A stretch of 64,000 nt of DNA from Brevibacillus reuszeri (GCF_002897295.1 NZ_BEXF01000029.1:1-64000), one strand, 5' to 3'; numbered from the stretch's first letter, positions 33,358 through 43,290 are shown. The notes: generated by a model from the letters alone, not told the origin. Program-made: numbers and translations.

Positions 33358-33911
33358 CCTTGTCCCCCCTTGGACATGCTCTCTCTTAATTGCTTTCTAG
33401 CGCGGTGCAATCTCGTACGGACAACCTCCTGGGAAACAGAAAGAATCTCCGCTGCCTCCTGTATGGACAAGTCCTCATAATAATGCAGCAGGATGACCTG
33501 CCTGTACTTCGGTGCGAGGGAGTGTATATACGCTACGATCTCATCCCGCTTGACTCGACTGAGAATCTCTTCTTCCACCCGATTCGTTGCCTGACCGTCC
33601 AAAAGATTTCCAAGATGGTCATCTACCGTTGGAAAAATGTTGCGAAAGGACCACGAGCGAAAATGCTTTTTGCATTCATTCATGGCAATCTTGTAGAGCC
33701 AATGCTTGATCTGACCTTCCCCGCGAAATTGGTCCAAATGACGGTATGCCTTGATAAACACGTTTTGCGTGATATCCTCCGCCAAGGAATGGCTCTTTAC
33801 CGTGAGGCAGATGAGATGGAATACATTTTCCCCGTACTCCTGCATCAGCCATTTTAGCCGAGCTTCCCTCGTTTCCGCCAAGCTAGCCGGTATTGTTTCT
33901 GCTCCGTTCAA
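33354..33911 (-). CDS. ECF-subfamily RNA polymerase sigma factor, 185 aa
   Basis: Region 2 (HSLAEDITQNVFIKAYRHLDQFRG, then IKHWLYKIAMNECKKH) and region 4 (SLAPKYRQVILLHYYEDLSIQEAAEILSVSQEVVRTRLHRARKQL) are complete. The start is TTG at 33911 with GAGGTG about 8 bp upstream. It is coupled by a 4-bp overlap to a membrane anti-sigma factor. Together they form a self-contained signalling pair; regulon unknown. Confidence 0.92.
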   Translation of the reverse strand: MNGAETIPASLAETREARLKWLMQEYGENVFHLICLTVKSHSLAEDITQNVFIKAYRHLDQFRGEGQIKHWLYKIAMNECKKHFRSWSFRNIFPTVDDHLGNLLDGQATNRVEEEILSRVKRDEIVAYIHSLAPKYRQVILLHYYEDLSIQEAAEILSVSQEVVRTRLHRARKQLRESMSKGGQG

Positions 33912-34075
33912 CCTGTTTCACCTCATCGCTTGTTTCTACTAAATATGATCCTTCTGCGGTCAGGTTTGTGACAAATCGGGCGATCGTAGACTGTAAATAA
34001 TGTCCAATAATAAAAACCGCTGTTTTTACAACGGCAAAAGGAAATGGAATATAATAGAAGACAGGAGTGTGAGCC

Positions 34076-34693
34076 ATGATGAAAAAGAATTGGAGCGTCG
34101 GTATATTTGTCTTCGACGATGTTGAAGTACTTGATTTTGCTGGTCCCTTTGAAGTGTTTTCCGTTACGACTTATCCTGACCAACATGAGGACAGTCCGGA
34201 ATCCAATCCGTTTCTCGTAAAGCTAGTTTCAGAGACGGGCGAATTGGTACATGCCTGTAATGGATTGAAGGTGCAGCCGGATTACAGCTTTGACAACGCA
34301 CCACATTTTGATATTTTAGTGATCCCTGGTGGAATTGGTGCCAGAGAGAAGGAGATTTACAACGAAAGAGTCATTCAGTGGATTTCACAGCGGATGGATA
34401 GTGTGAAACTGATGACATCCGTTTGTACAGGTGCTCTTCTGTTGGCGAAGGCAGGTCTTCTCGACGGAAAAATGGCAACGACTCATTGGGGGAGCTATGA
34501 TAGACTCGAGAATGAGTTTCCAGCTGTCACTGTAAAAAGGGATGTCAAGTTCGTTGATGAAGGGAACATTGTGACATCGGGTGGGATTTCTGCCGGAATC
34601 AATATGACCTTCCACATTGTTAAACAACTGCTAGGTTCGGAAACTGCTCAAGCAACAGCCAAGATAATGGAGTACGATATCACCATTGAGTAG
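34076..34693 (+). CDS. DJ-1/PfpI-family protein, 205 aa
   Basis: A class I glutamine-amidotransferase-like fold. The nucleophile elbow is SVCTGALLLAKAGLL, with the Glu partner in GPFEVFSVT and the downstream TTHWGSYDRL. The sequence resembles the isocyanide hydratase/AraC-type amidase-like branch more than YajL. It is cytoplasmic, and the reaction is not certain. AGGAG is 8 bp before ATGATG. A methyltransferase gene follows after 59 bp. Confidence 0.87.
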   Translation: MMKKNWSVGIFVFDDVEVLDFAGPFEVFSVTTYPDQHEDSPESNPFLVKLVSETGELVHACNGLKVQPDYSFDNAPHFDILVIPGGIGAREKEIYNERVIQWISQRMDSVKLMTSVCTGALLLAKAGLLDGKMATTHWGSYDRLENEFPAVTVKRDVKFVDEGNIVTSGGISAGINMTFHIVKQLLGSETAQATAKIMEYDITIE

Positions 34694-34752
34694 TGATTAT
34701 TTGAGTGTGTCACCCATAAATTCACAATAGGAGTGAATGGTCTATTAGTAAA

Positions 34753-35508
34753 ATGATCGCAGACAAGCTTCGGGCAGCCGGTTGTGTTTTCGCAGAAGAT
34801 GAGGCCAAAATTCTTATCTCCTCAGCACGGACCACTGCTGAACTAAATGATATGGTAAACAAGCGCATCACAGGCTTGCCCCTCGAACACATTCTCGGTT
34901 GGGTCGAGTTCTGCGGTCTGAGGATAGCCGTGGATACTGGAGTCTTCATACCACGTCGACGTACCGAGCTTCTAGTCCGCCATGCTATCAGCTTGGTACG
35001 GTCAGGGTCCGTAGTTGTGGATCTGTGCTGCGGATCAGGCGTATTAGGTGCCGTGATAGCTGCAAATCTTGAGCGGATCGAGCTGCATGCGGTTGACATC
35101 GACCCTGTCGCAGTAAGCTGCGCCCATAAGAACATTACAAGCGCCACTGGTCACATCTATGAAGGTGATCTTTATGAACCTCTGCCCTCTACATTACGGA
35201 ACCGTGTCGACATCCTAATCGCTAATGTACCCTACGTACCAACCGAGTCAATCAAGCTACTTCCCCCAGAGGCCAGAATATATGAAGCGCACGTGGCACT
35301 TCATGGAGGTGAAGACGGACTCGACGTTATGCGACGAGTAGCAACCGATGCAGCACTCTGGCTGGTTACGGGTGGTCACTTGTTCGTCGAGACTAGTGAG
35401 CGTCAGGTGCCGCTTGTCGTCAAAATCTTCGCACTGAGCGGGTTAACTCCGCAAGTGGTAACAGACGAAGAACTAGAAGCTACCATCGTTATCGGAACAA
35501 GAACCTGA
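34753..35508 (+). CDS. PrmC/HemK-like N5-glutamine methyltransferase, 251 aa
   Basis: Has the PrmC layout: a helical N-terminus, then a SAM-binding Rossmann domain with VVDLCCGSGVLGAV (motif I), AVDIDPVAVSCA and the catalytic-loop position NVPYVPTE. True PrmC has NPPY there; the NVPY variant marks a separate branch annotated as putative N5-glutamine methyltransferases, whose substrate may not be release factors. The initiation region is weak: GGAG lies far upstream and no in-frame alternative start exists. The stop almost touches the converging broken DUF2199 gene. Confidence 0.82.
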   Translation: MIADKLRAAGCVFAEDEAKILISSARTTAELNDMVNKRITGLPLEHILGWVEFCGLRIAVDTGVFIPRRRTELLVRHAISLVRSGSVVVDLCCGSGVLGAVIAANLERIELHAVDIDPVAVSCAHKNITSATGHIYEGDLYEPLPSTLRNRVDILIANVPYVPTESIKLLPPEARIYEAHVALHGGEDGLDVMRRVATDAALWLVTGGHLFVETSERQVPLVVKIFALSGLTPQVVTDEELEATIVIGTRT

Positions 35509-35510
35509 TC

Positions 35511-36029
35511 TCAACTCCCTTGACACAATGCTTCCGCAATCTCAATCACCCGCGCTCGTGTTATCCCCGTTCTTTGCTCAATCGATAATGGATGCTCCGT
35601 CAATTCCAGCTCGATATACGGACGAACTCCGACAGGTCTCGTATGAACGAGGGTTTTCATATGCAAGGTCGTATCGGGATAACACTACAAAGAAGTGGAC
35701 AGCCAGCCAAACATCGGCTCCAGTTCTTTTTCTCTTCCTTCTTCTTCCCAGTTTAAATAAGTTCGCTTGAAATTTTCTTTGCTAAGCGATACCCATACAT
35801 TCCAAATAAATGTGTCTTCGCTATCTATCACGGGAATCTCGATACACCCGCGGACAAAATAATGCTCATCATCAATCACACATAATTCCTCATTCATCAA
35901 GCAGCGCTCGTCCCGTTCTTCGGGGGCTAATGAAAACCAAAGAGCAGGCGCTGGACTCCCGTAGCTGAGTGGAAGCTCCTCATGCACATTACCGCAGCAT
36001 GCACACGTATACCCTTTTTGAAACGTCAT
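35511..36029 (-). pseudogene. DUF2199 gene split by an in-frame amber codon
   Basis: The first 114 codons (CACCGNVHEELPLSYGSPAP, CLMNEELCVIDDEHYFVRGC, then FGWLSTSL) end at TAG 35685-35687. In the same frame the sequence continues for 57 codons: CYPDT, LHMKTLVHTRPVGVRPYIEL, then LTEHPLSIEQRTGITRARV, ending at TGA 35511. This is the expected DUF2199 C-terminus. A single base change therefore truncates the protein, and no shift is needed. GTAGGAGATG precedes the ATG, so it may still make the 114-residue form. Confidence 0.75.
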
Positions 36030-36208
36030 ATTACATCTCCTACTCCTTGTGATGCATCCTTTTTGGGTTTGGTTGAAGCTTGCTGCATGTATTTTCCAAT
36101 TTTATCAAACTGGTTCTTTTTTCACAATGAACCGACGCTTCCCTCGCCTTGTCACAAACCTCCCCCTCCCCTCGTTATAAGGAAAACTGCAGCGAGGAGC
36201 TGATTCAC

Positions 36209-37384
36209 ATGAAAGAAATAACTTGTGTAGTCGTCGGTGGAGGCTATGCAGGCATACATGCTGTCAAAGCGATGCGAGAAAAATTGGCTGGTCGGAGCGT
36301 TCGCATGATTTTACTGGATAAAGAGCCCCATCATTTGCGAAAAGTCTTGTTGTTTAAGCCAGCTGTCAGTAAAGATGCAGAGATTGCGCTTCCCTTGAAC
36401 CGCATTTTTCCTGAAGGCGTCGAATTCATTCAAGGCACGGCAACTACCATACAAAAAGACGAAAAGATCCTATTGTACCAAGACCAAAAAGGCAGCTCAC
36501 AAGCCATTCATTACGACATCCTCGTTCTTGCCGTGGGCAGTGTCATCCGCCGGGCAGAGCCGGGGCAGGGAGGGATTGCGCTATCAAGTGTTGAGGCAGC
36601 CGTATCCATCCGTGAAGCCTGGCAGGCAAATATGCGAAAAGCTGCTCAAGAGCAGAATCCAGAAGAACGTCAGCGTTTGCTTACAGTTACAGTAGCGGGA
36701 GCGGGAATTAGCGGAATCGAGACTGCGGCGGAGCTGGCTTATGCCATGCGCGAGGAAGCGGCACGCCTCGGACTGCATCCTTTGGCAGCAAAAATTTACC
36801 TCATCAATACCGAGAATCGCCTGTTCCCGGATGGACCAGCCAAGCTTGGACGCAGGCTGGAGCAGGCGCTAAATGACTATGGTGTATCGGTACTGCATGG
36901 ACAAAAGGCATTGCGGGAACAAGACGGGATCGTGACGCTGTCTGGTGGCAGTACCCTCTCAACTGGACTTTGCATCTGGTCGCTCGGACTCCTCCCCAAT
37001 CCCCTCCTTCGTACCATCGGCGTCCCTATTTCAGCGCAGGGACAGGTGATTGTCGATGCATCGTATCGTGTGAGCGGTGCGCCTGGCGTATACAGTATCG
37101 GGGATTGTGCCCGGATCATCGACCCCACCAGTGGGCAAGCCGATCGGATGACGTGCAAAGAAGCGACAGCTCAAGCTGCGCGACTCGGAAGTGTTGTAGC
37201 GGCTGATCTGGATGGTACCCCCTCCCCTGCACACAAAAGCTTCATGGAATTTTTCTGCATCGGATTGGGACCTGAGCAAGGTATCGTATGGACACGTAAA
37301 TGGGGACTGGATATTATTTTGACAGGGAAGCTCGGCTGGAAAATCCGTCAATACACCTGGAATATAGCTAGCATGCTGCACTAA
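36209..37384 (+). CDS. FAD-dependent NAD(P)H dehydrogenase, NDH-2-like, 391 aa
   Basis: Two Rossmann dinucleotide sites are visible: VVVGGGYAGIHA at about residues 5-16 for FAD, and VAGAGISGIETAAELA at about 168-183 for NAD(P)H. The FAD-closing motif is GVYSIGDCARI. The C-terminal WNIASMLH may touch the membrane as in type II NADH dehydrogenases and AIF-like proteins. The start at 36209 has GAGGAG upstream; the upstream frame lacks one. An ECF41 sigma factor follows after 47 bp, and ECF41 genes typically sit with an oxidoreductase, so this is likely its partner and target. Confidence 0.88.
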   Translation: MKEITCVVVGGGYAGIHAVKAMREKLAGRSVRMILLDKEPHHLRKVLLFKPAVSKDAEIALPLNRIFPEGVEFIQGTATTIQKDEKILLYQDQKGSSQAIHYDILVLAVGSVIRRAEPGQGGIALSSVEAAVSIREAWQANMRKAAQEQNPEERQRLLTVTVAGAGISGIETAAELAYAMREEAARLGLHPLAAKIYLINTENRLFPDGPAKLGRRLEQALNDYGVSVLHGQKALREQDGIVTLSGGSTLSTGLCIWSLGLLPNPLLRTIGVPISAQGQVIVDASYRVSGAPGVYSIGDCARIIDPTSGQADRMTCKEATAQAARLGSVVAADLDGTPSPAHKSFMEFFCIGLGPEQGIVWTRKWGLDIILTGKLGWKIRQYTWNIASMLH

Positions 37385-37431
37385 AAACGAGATCAAATCT
37401 GATTTACGCGAAAAAAGGAAGTGAATCAGGG

Positions 37432-38322
37432 ATGGAGCTGTTGTACCAGACTTACAAAGGACTGCTGTTTTCTCTTGCCTACCAGATGACCGGCTCTGCT
37501 GCGGACGCTGAGGATATCGTGCAGGATGTGTTCGTAAAAGCACATCAGGTCCAGCTTGAGCAAATGGCAGATCCCAAGGCCTATTTGTGCAAAATGACCA
37601 CCAATCGCTGCCTCGACCTCTTGAAGTCAGCTCGTAAAAAGCGGGAGCTGTACACGGGACCGTGGCTGCCTGAGCCGATCAATACTCCTGTTTCCGATGC
37701 GGCTGAATCTGTGATCCAAAAAGATCTGCTCTCCTATGCCATGCTCGTCCTGCTAGAGCAGTTATCGGAAACGGAGCGGGCTGTGTTTGTCCTACGCGAA
37801 GCGCTTAGCTTTGACTATGAGGAAATCGCCCAGCTCGTCGGAAAAAGTGAAGCGAACTGTCGCAAAATCATTAGCCGTGTGAAAGCCAAGCTCGGTATTA
37901 CCTCTGTGGAGGAGCACGCTCTGTTTGCCCCGGAAAAATCAATCGAGGAGCAATGGGTTAGCCGTTTTATTGACGCGCTTGAGCACGGAAAAATGGACAC
38001 ACTGCTTGGCATGCTTGCCAAAGATGCCGTACTCCTGTCAGACGGTGGCGGCAAAGTTTTGGCTGCGATTCACCCAATCGTTTCTGCTGAACGCATCGCC
38101 CATTTCCTTTTCGGCCTGATGCGCAAAACAATTCAACCGCTAGGACTTCGCGTAGAGCTGTTACCCTTGAACAACCAAGTGGGGCTTGTCATCTATCATG
38201 GCGATCAAATCGATACTGTCGTATTCCTGCATATTGAGGAACAGCAGATTTCCCGCCTCTTTTTCATCAGAAATCCTGATAAACTACAGGCTGTTCAGGA
38301 CATCGGCGAGCTGCTTGAATAA
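37432..38322 (+). CDS. ECF41-type (SigJ-like) sigma factor with SnoaL-like tail, 296 aa
   Basis: Regions 2 and 4 occupy about residues 5-165. The C-terminal extension of about 130 residues has a SnoaL-like fold. The ECF41 hallmark motifs are all present: WLPEPI in the linker, DGGGKV in the extension and NPDKL near the end. In this group the extension regulates the sigma factor itself, and no anti-sigma gene is found. The usual partners are carboxymuconolactone decarboxylase, oxidoreductase or epimerase genes; here it is an FAD oxidoreductase immediately upstream. Confidence 0.93.
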   Translation: MELLYQTYKGLLFSLAYQMTGSAADAEDIVQDVFVKAHQVQLEQMADPKAYLCKMTTNRCLDLLKSARKKRELYTGPWLPEPINTPVSDAAESVIQKDLLSYAMLVLLEQLSETERAVFVLREALSFDYEEIAQLVGKSEANCRKIISRVKAKLGITSVEEHALFAPEKSIEEQWVSRFIDALEHGKMDTLLGMLAKDAVLLSDGGGKVLAAIHPIVSAERIAHFLFGLMRKTIQPLGLRVELLPLNNQVGLVIYHGDQIDTVVFLHIEEQQISRLFFIRNPDKLQAVQDIGELLE

Positions 38323-38324
38323 AC

Positions 38325-38365
38325 AAAGGGAGACCTACAGTTTGTCAGCTGTTTGGTCTCCCTTT
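38325..38365 (+). terminator. Terminator of the ECF41 operon
   Basis: A perfect 11-bp stem AAAGGGAGACC (38325-38335) and GGTCTCCCTTT (38355-38365), then TTTCC. It also faces the converging chemotaxis gene. Confidence 0.85.
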
Positions 38366-38382
38366 TCCTTGTTTGTTGGCTG

Positions 38383-40449
38383 CTACAGCTTGAAGCGATT
38401 CACGATTCCTTCGAGTGTCTCGGTATAACCGACGTTGTGCTCAGAAATCGTAGCCATTTGGCGATTATTATCTGCAATAATACGTGATTGCTCAGTAATC
38501 GCCTCTACGCTGTGCCCGCTTTGATTCATGGAATCGGTCACTTGCTCAACCACCATGATCACGCTGCTGATCGTCGCATTCAGCTCTTCAAAGGACGCAC
38601 TGAACTCGGTCAACAGCGTGTTGAAATGGCGGGCATCCTGATTGTATTGCTCAGAGGTATCGATCAGCTTCACATAATCAGGTCGAACCTGTCGATCGAT
38701 GTACTCCAGTACACTGGAGGAGCTGATAGCCAAATGCTTGACCGCTTCTTGTGTCCCTCCAATGATGCGCTGAATATCCGTAACTACATCGGCAGACTGC
38801 GTAGCCAGCTTGCGAATCTCATCAGCAACGACAGAGAAGCCTTTTCCGCTCTCCCCAGCACGCGCCGCTTCGATAGCTGCATTCAATGCCAACAGGTTGG
38901 TCTGCTGGGAAATATGCAGGATCGCATCGACGAGCTGATTGATCTGTTCCATAGATTCTGTTGTTTGCGTGATCGCCATCTCCGTTTGCTGCTTGACCTC
39001 CGTATAAATCTGCGAGGAGGTTTCCTGTGCTACTACGGAGCTCGCTTTTAGCTGATCTGCACGCGTGCTGACATCCTGAGAGGTTGCAGCAGCCTCTACC
39101 GTTTTTAGCGAAATTGAGTGAATAACGGCTTGAATATCGTTTAAAGTGGCATTCATCTCTTCCGTTGCAGCCATTGTCTCCTGCATATGTGAAAGCAACA
39201 CAGTCGTTGCCTCTGCCGTTCCTCTGGATTGCTCGCTTACCTCATCTGTAGATTGCTTTACTTGCTGGGCATTGTCAGCTACAGCATGAGACACCGCCAC
39301 CAGCTTTTGGACAACCTCGCTTAGATGCTCACGCATGAGCAGAATCGATCGCTCCATCAAGCCGATTTCATCCATTTTCTTCGTAACATCGAGTTGAATT
39401 TGTTCACTTAAATCAAAATCAGCTGTTTTTCCAATTACCTTGCGCATTTTGTCAATTGGTCCCGTAATCCAGCGACTGACCACAAAGGACAGAACCAACG
39501 CCAAGGCAACAGCGATGACCATCTTGATCAAGGCACCCGTCAGACTATCCGCAAGCATTTGCTCCAGCTCGGAATTGTTATACTGGATTTCAATAACACG
39601 CGAGCGACTGAGATCATTGGACTGCTCGTCCAGCTTATATGGAATAAATCGATGCGTTTGATTTTGACCCTCTACTTTTTCATCGATTTTTTTCATCTGC
39701 TGGGTTTGAAAAGCTTCTGTAAAGGTTGGTAGCAGGTGTTCAGGTACGCGCAACGCTTTGCCATCGCTCCCCTGCTTCCCGAGTGCGTAGCCATCGTGTG
39801 AATAGACCGTGATGTTTTTGACGATGCTGTATTTTTTCGTAATTTCCTCCGATACCTCAAGGAAATTGAACGTTTGGAAGAGCTCGCTATCCTGCAAATT
39901 GACGCTTACTTCCAGCAAATATTTGTTGTCATGTGTAGGCATGTAAGCAAACTTTTTGATCTGCCCTGTATTCACCGATACTTCCATGCCATCTGCCGAA
40001 AACTCATTTCCATCAATCCGCTTTTTCAGCAGCTCCGTAAACACTCCCGCATTGCTGAAATCAAGACCGACATCAGATTGTACGCTGGAATGAACGACCT
40101 TGATCGATCGATCCATAACGAAAATGTCCATGGCATATTGCTTTTGGAGAGCGGCATAGTCCCACGATTGAACATCAGGGTTTGCTTCGTATGTTTTTGC
40201 CAGCATGGCTAGTGATTGCTGCATGCGCTTTTCCATGTCTTTTTCGAAAACGCCATACACCAGGTCTACATTCTTGATCGAATTTGTGACGTGATCTTCA
40301 ACTAATTGATACTGTACAGATTTTTCCGAGATGATGTTTTCCTTGAGCTGACCGTAGTCAATGACAGACAATACCGTCGCCACCAACATGGTAAACAAGG
40401 AGATGGTGATCATTAGCTTTGTACGGAACGAGATCATTTTTTGCGTCAT
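38383..40449 (-). CDS. Methyl-accepting chemotaxis protein, 688 aa
   Basis: A transmembrane receptor: helix at about 8-30, an extracellular dCache-like sensor at about 35-300, a second helix at about 308-330, HAMP, and a cytoplasmic signalling domain with the conserved tip NLLALNAAIEAARAGESGKG and VADEIRKLATQSA. It should bind a ligand outside and control CheA inside. ATG 40449 is preferred over GTG 40461 because GGAG lies 6 bp before it. It is a lone gene. I see nothing in the 300 bp upstream (40450-40755) beyond AT-rich promoter-like sequence. Confidence 0.93.
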   Translation of the reverse strand: MTQKMISFRTKLMITISLFTMLVATVLSVIDYGQLKENIISEKSVQYQLVEDHVTNSIKNVDLVYGVFEKDMEKRMQQSLAMLAKTYEANPDVQSWDYAALQKQYAMDIFVMDRSIKVVHSSVQSDVGLDFSNAGVFTELLKKRIDGNEFSADGMEVSVNTGQIKKFAYMPTHDNKYLLEVSVNLQDSELFQTFNFLEVSEEITKKYSIVKNITVYSHDGYALGKQGSDGKALRVPEHLLPTFTEAFQTQQMKKIDEKVEGQNQTHRFIPYKLDEQSNDLSRSRVIEIQYNNSELEQMLADSLTGALIKMVIAVALALVLSFVVSRWITGPIDKMRKVIGKTADFDLSEQIQLDVTKKMDEIGLMERSILLMREHLSEVVQKLVAVSHAVADNAQQVKQSTDEVSEQSRGTAEATTVLLSHMQETMAATEEMNATLNDIQAVIHSISLKTVEAAATSQDVSTRADQLKASSVVAQETSSQIYTEVKQQTEMAITQTTESMEQINQLVDAILHISQQTNLLALNAAIEAARAGESGKGFSVVADEIRKLATQSADVVTDIQRIIGGTQEAVKHLAISSSSVLEYIDRQVRPDYVKLIDTSEQYNQDARHFNTLLTEFSASFEELNATISSVIMVVEQVTDSMNQSGHSVEAITEQSRIIADNNRQMATISEHNVGYTETLEGIVNRFKL

Positions 40450-40755
40450 GTTTTTCTCCACTGGATATCATTGTATTTATGCCAAATCCCAACATAATTT
40501 ACCACCCAGTTACTGTCAATGCCATTCATAATAGACGGTATTGTAAATTTATTGTAAATACATACACAATTATCCTCTTCCCTACAGCCACCTATATTTT
40601 CCAAAATACCTATTAACAATGTGCCAATAGTGTCAATGAACACCTCATGAACTTATGCGAGAAGATGCACCAGACTGTATATCCTTGTGTTAGAATTTCC
40701 TGGAACAATTATCCTTTATAGGAGATCTTTATTGCAGAACGAAGGAGGAGTAGAA

Positions 40756-41337
40756 ATGGATTTGCGAAGTCAGGCAAGTAAAGAAATCATTATTCCTGAA
40801 AATCCTGTTTCCCGATTCTTATTCACAAGCACCAGATCTGCAACACTTTGGCTACTCATCAGGCTGTATGTCGGTTACGTCTGGATTACCTCCGGATGGA
40901 AAAAAATCACCTCGGATGCGTGGACGGGTGAAAACGCAGGAAGTGCCATCCAGGGCTTCATTAAAGGGGCTTTGGCCAAAGCGGCAGATGGCAAGGACGT
41001 AACATCATGGTACGCCTGGTTCCTCGAAAACACCGTTCTGCCAAATGCTAAGGTGTTTGGCTTTATGGTTGCATACGGGGAACTTCTCGTCGGTCTCGGA
41101 CTCGTTGTTGGCTTATTGACAGGGATCGCTGCATTTTTCGGCGGACTGATGAACGTCAGCTTCCTCTTTGCTGGTACTGTAAGTACGAACCCGCTCCTGT
41201 TTGTTTTTGCTACGTGGCTCGTTATGGCTTGGAAGGTAGCAGGCTGGTATGGTTTAGACCGTTGGGCACTGTCTTATTTGGGAACGCCTTGGACAAGATC
41301 CAAATCGCGTGATGCTGGATCGTACCTCGATCGATAA
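40756..41337 (+). CDS. DoxX-family membrane protein, 193 aa
   Basis: Four membrane helices with the DoxX patterns RLYVGYVWITSGWKKI, FMVAYGELLVGLGLVVGLLTG and NPLLFVFATWLVMAWKVAGWYGLDRW. DoxX relatives are linked to quinone or thiosulfate redox chemistry and oxidative-stress complexes, but the activity of most is unproven. AAGGAGGAG precedes the ATG at 40756; the longer frame starting at 40687 is rejected. Ends at a strong terminator. Confidence 0.87.
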   Translation: MDLRSQASKEIIIPENPVSRFLFTSTRSATLWLLIRLYVGYVWITSGWKKITSDAWTGENAGSAIQGFIKGALAKAADGKDVTSWYAWFLENTVLPNAKVFGFMVAYGELLVGLGLVVGLLTGIAAFFGGLMNVSFLFAGTVSTNPLLFVFATWLVMAWKVAGWYGLDRWALSYLGTPWTRSKSRDAGSYLDR

Positions 41338-41378
41338 TGTAAAAATAAAGAAGTAACTCCAAGTGAGTGCCTGTACAA

Positions 41379-41417
41379 AACCAAGCGAAGCCAACACTTC
41401 AGTGGCTTCACTTGGTT
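41379..41417 (+). terminator. Terminator of the DoxX gene
   Basis: AACCAAGCGAAGCC (41379-41392) and GGCTTCACTTGGTT (41404-41417), then TTT. The following 190 bp to the OppA-like gene show no other gene. Confidence 0.85.
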
Positions 41418-41610
41418 TTTCTTGGTTTTATGTAATTTATACCCACTTACTTCCTATTTGAGGGACAAGTTGTATGAATTTACACTTTATTTCACTCCTT
41501 TTTTCGACAATACGTTTATACACATTGGTGAATGACTTCACTTTTTACCTGATTTACCCTGTAATTACGTTCTAATTTTTAAAATTTTTAGATAAATACA
41601 GGGGGTCAGA

Positions 41611-43263
41611 ATGAAAAAATGGCTATTAGGTTTATTTAGCACAGCTTTTCTCTTTAGTCTTGTAACTGGTTGCAGCACGACAGCACCAGAGAGCGCAAAG
41701 CCTGCTACTACCACACAAACTCCCCAAACGACAAAATCAACGGACACAGCATCGACAGAACCGATGGTCTTGCATTGGAGCATCACTGGGGAGCCACCGA
41801 CGATGGACCCGGGTATTGCCACAGATGCCTCCTCCATGGACATGATCAATCTGGTCTATGAAGGACTGACAGCAGTTGATCGCCAAGGACAAATGATCAA
41901 CGCCGTAGCCGAGAGCTTCACCAATTCCCCGGATTTCACGCAGTTTCATTTCATCATCCGCAAAGACGCCAAGTGGAGCAACGGTGATCCCGTTACCGCG
42001 CATGATTTTGAATACGCCATCAAGCGCAATCTCGATCCGCAAACCGCTTCCGGTTATGCCTACCAGCTCTTCTACATCAAAGGCGGCGAGGAGTTTTTCA
42101 ATGGCACTGGAAAAGCAGAGGATGTCGCTGTCAAAGCAACGGATGACTACACACTCGATTTTACCTTGCGCTCCCCGACACCGTGGTTCCGTGAGCTGAC
42201 ATCCTTCACTACCTACTATCCTCTCCACAAAAAATCAGTGGAAGGCAATCCAAAATGGGCAGGAGAAGCCGCTTCAATCGTGGGGAACGGTCCTTTCCTG
42301 ATCGACAGCTGGGAGCATAAAGCCAAGCTGACCTTCAGCAAGAGCCCAACTTATTGGGACAAAGCAAACGTCAAGCTGGACAAGATCGACATTGCTGTAA
42401 TTGAAGATAATAATACTGCTCTGTCTATGTTTGAAAACGGTGATCTGGACTGGGGAGGATACCCTTCCTTTGGCTTATCCCCTGACGCCATCGGGCAAAT
42501 CAAGGATGAAGGCAAGCTGGTCGTTGCCGATAACCCGGGAACCAAGGCTGTCATTTTCAACACGCAGAAGCCGCCGTTTACCAATAAAAAGATTCGTCAG
42601 GCATTCGCCTATTCGATTGACCGCAAAATGCTGATCGACAACATCCTGCAGACAGGGGTGCCTGCCGCATATGGCTGGGTTCCGACCTCGATGGGACTCA
42701 ATCCGGATGGCTATTTTAAAGAAGACATGGAAAAAGCGAAGCAGCTGTTAGCCGAAGGAATGCAGGAGCTGGGACTAAAAGAGTTCCCGAAGGTTACCTA
42801 CTACTATGACACTGGGGAGACTGACAAAAAAATCGCTCAAGCCCTTCAGGACGAATGGAAAAGAACATTGGGAATCAACATCGATATTCGCACATCCGAG
42901 TGGAAGGTATTTAATTCGGACGTTCAGAGCGGAAAATATGACTTCGGGATTTGGCTATGGGGTGCGGACTTTAACGATCCGATCAACTTCCTGGAGATGT
43001 ACAAGGACAAAGAAGGCGGCAACAACGTCGTTCGCTTTGACAACAAGGAATACCGCGACCTCTTGAACAAGAGCTACTATGAAACCGATCCTGTCAAACG
43101 CAAGCAGCTGATGTTTGATGCTGAAAAAATTCTGATGGAGGAAATGCCGCTCGCCCCTCTTCACTTCCGTGGAAATGCGTATGTGAAAAACGATAAGGTA
43201 AAAGACTTCGTCATCTTCCCGCTGGGCGGCTCTTACTTTAAATACGCGTATATCGAAAAATAG
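41611..43263 (+). CDS. OppA-like peptide-binding lipoprotein, 550 aa
   Basis: A lipoprotein signal (LVTGC lipobox, Cys at about residue 21) with a Thr/Ser/Pro-rich linker and a full SBP_bac_5 domain: WSITGEPPTMDPGIATDASS, FTQFHFIIRKDAKWSNGDPVTAHDFEYAIKR by pattern and GNGPFLIDSWEHKAKL. It matches OppA/DppA binding proteins and should deliver oligopeptides to a permease. No permease or ATPase gene is adjacent, so it is an orphan that shares a transporter encoded elsewhere. AGGGGG precedes the ATG. Confidence 0.92.
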   Translation: MKKWLLGLFSTAFLFSLVTGCSTTAPESAKPATTTQTPQTTKSTDTASTEPMVLHWSITGEPPTMDPGIATDASSMDMINLVYEGLTAVDRQGQMINAVAESFTNSPDFTQFHFIIRKDAKWSNGDPVTAHDFEYAIKRNLDPQTASGYAYQLFYIKGGEEFFNGTGKAEDVAVKATDDYTLDFTLRSPTPWFRELTSFTTYYPLHKKSVEGNPKWAGEAASIVGNGPFLIDSWEHKAKLTFSKSPTYWDKANVKLDKIDIAVIEDNNTALSMFENGDLDWGGYPSFGLSPDAIGQIKDEGKLVVADNPGTKAVIFNTQKPPFTNKKIRQAFAYSIDRKMLIDNILQTGVPAAYGWVPTSMGLNPDGYFKEDMEKAKQLLAEGMQELGLKEFPKVTYYYDTGETDKKIAQALQDEWKRTLGINIDIRTSEWKVFNSDVQSGKYDFGIWLWGADFNDPINFLEMYKDKEGGNNVVRFDNKEYRDLLNKSYYETDPVKRKQLMFDAEKILMEEMPLAPLHFRGNAYVKNDKVKDFVIFPLGGSYFKYAYIEK

Positions 43264-43290
43264 ACGCGAACTGAAATTGATTTGTCCAAA

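Noticed and set aside
35528..35770. 80-codon plus-strand frame
   Set aside because: It lies antisense to the clear DUF2199 coding similarity and has no ribosome site.
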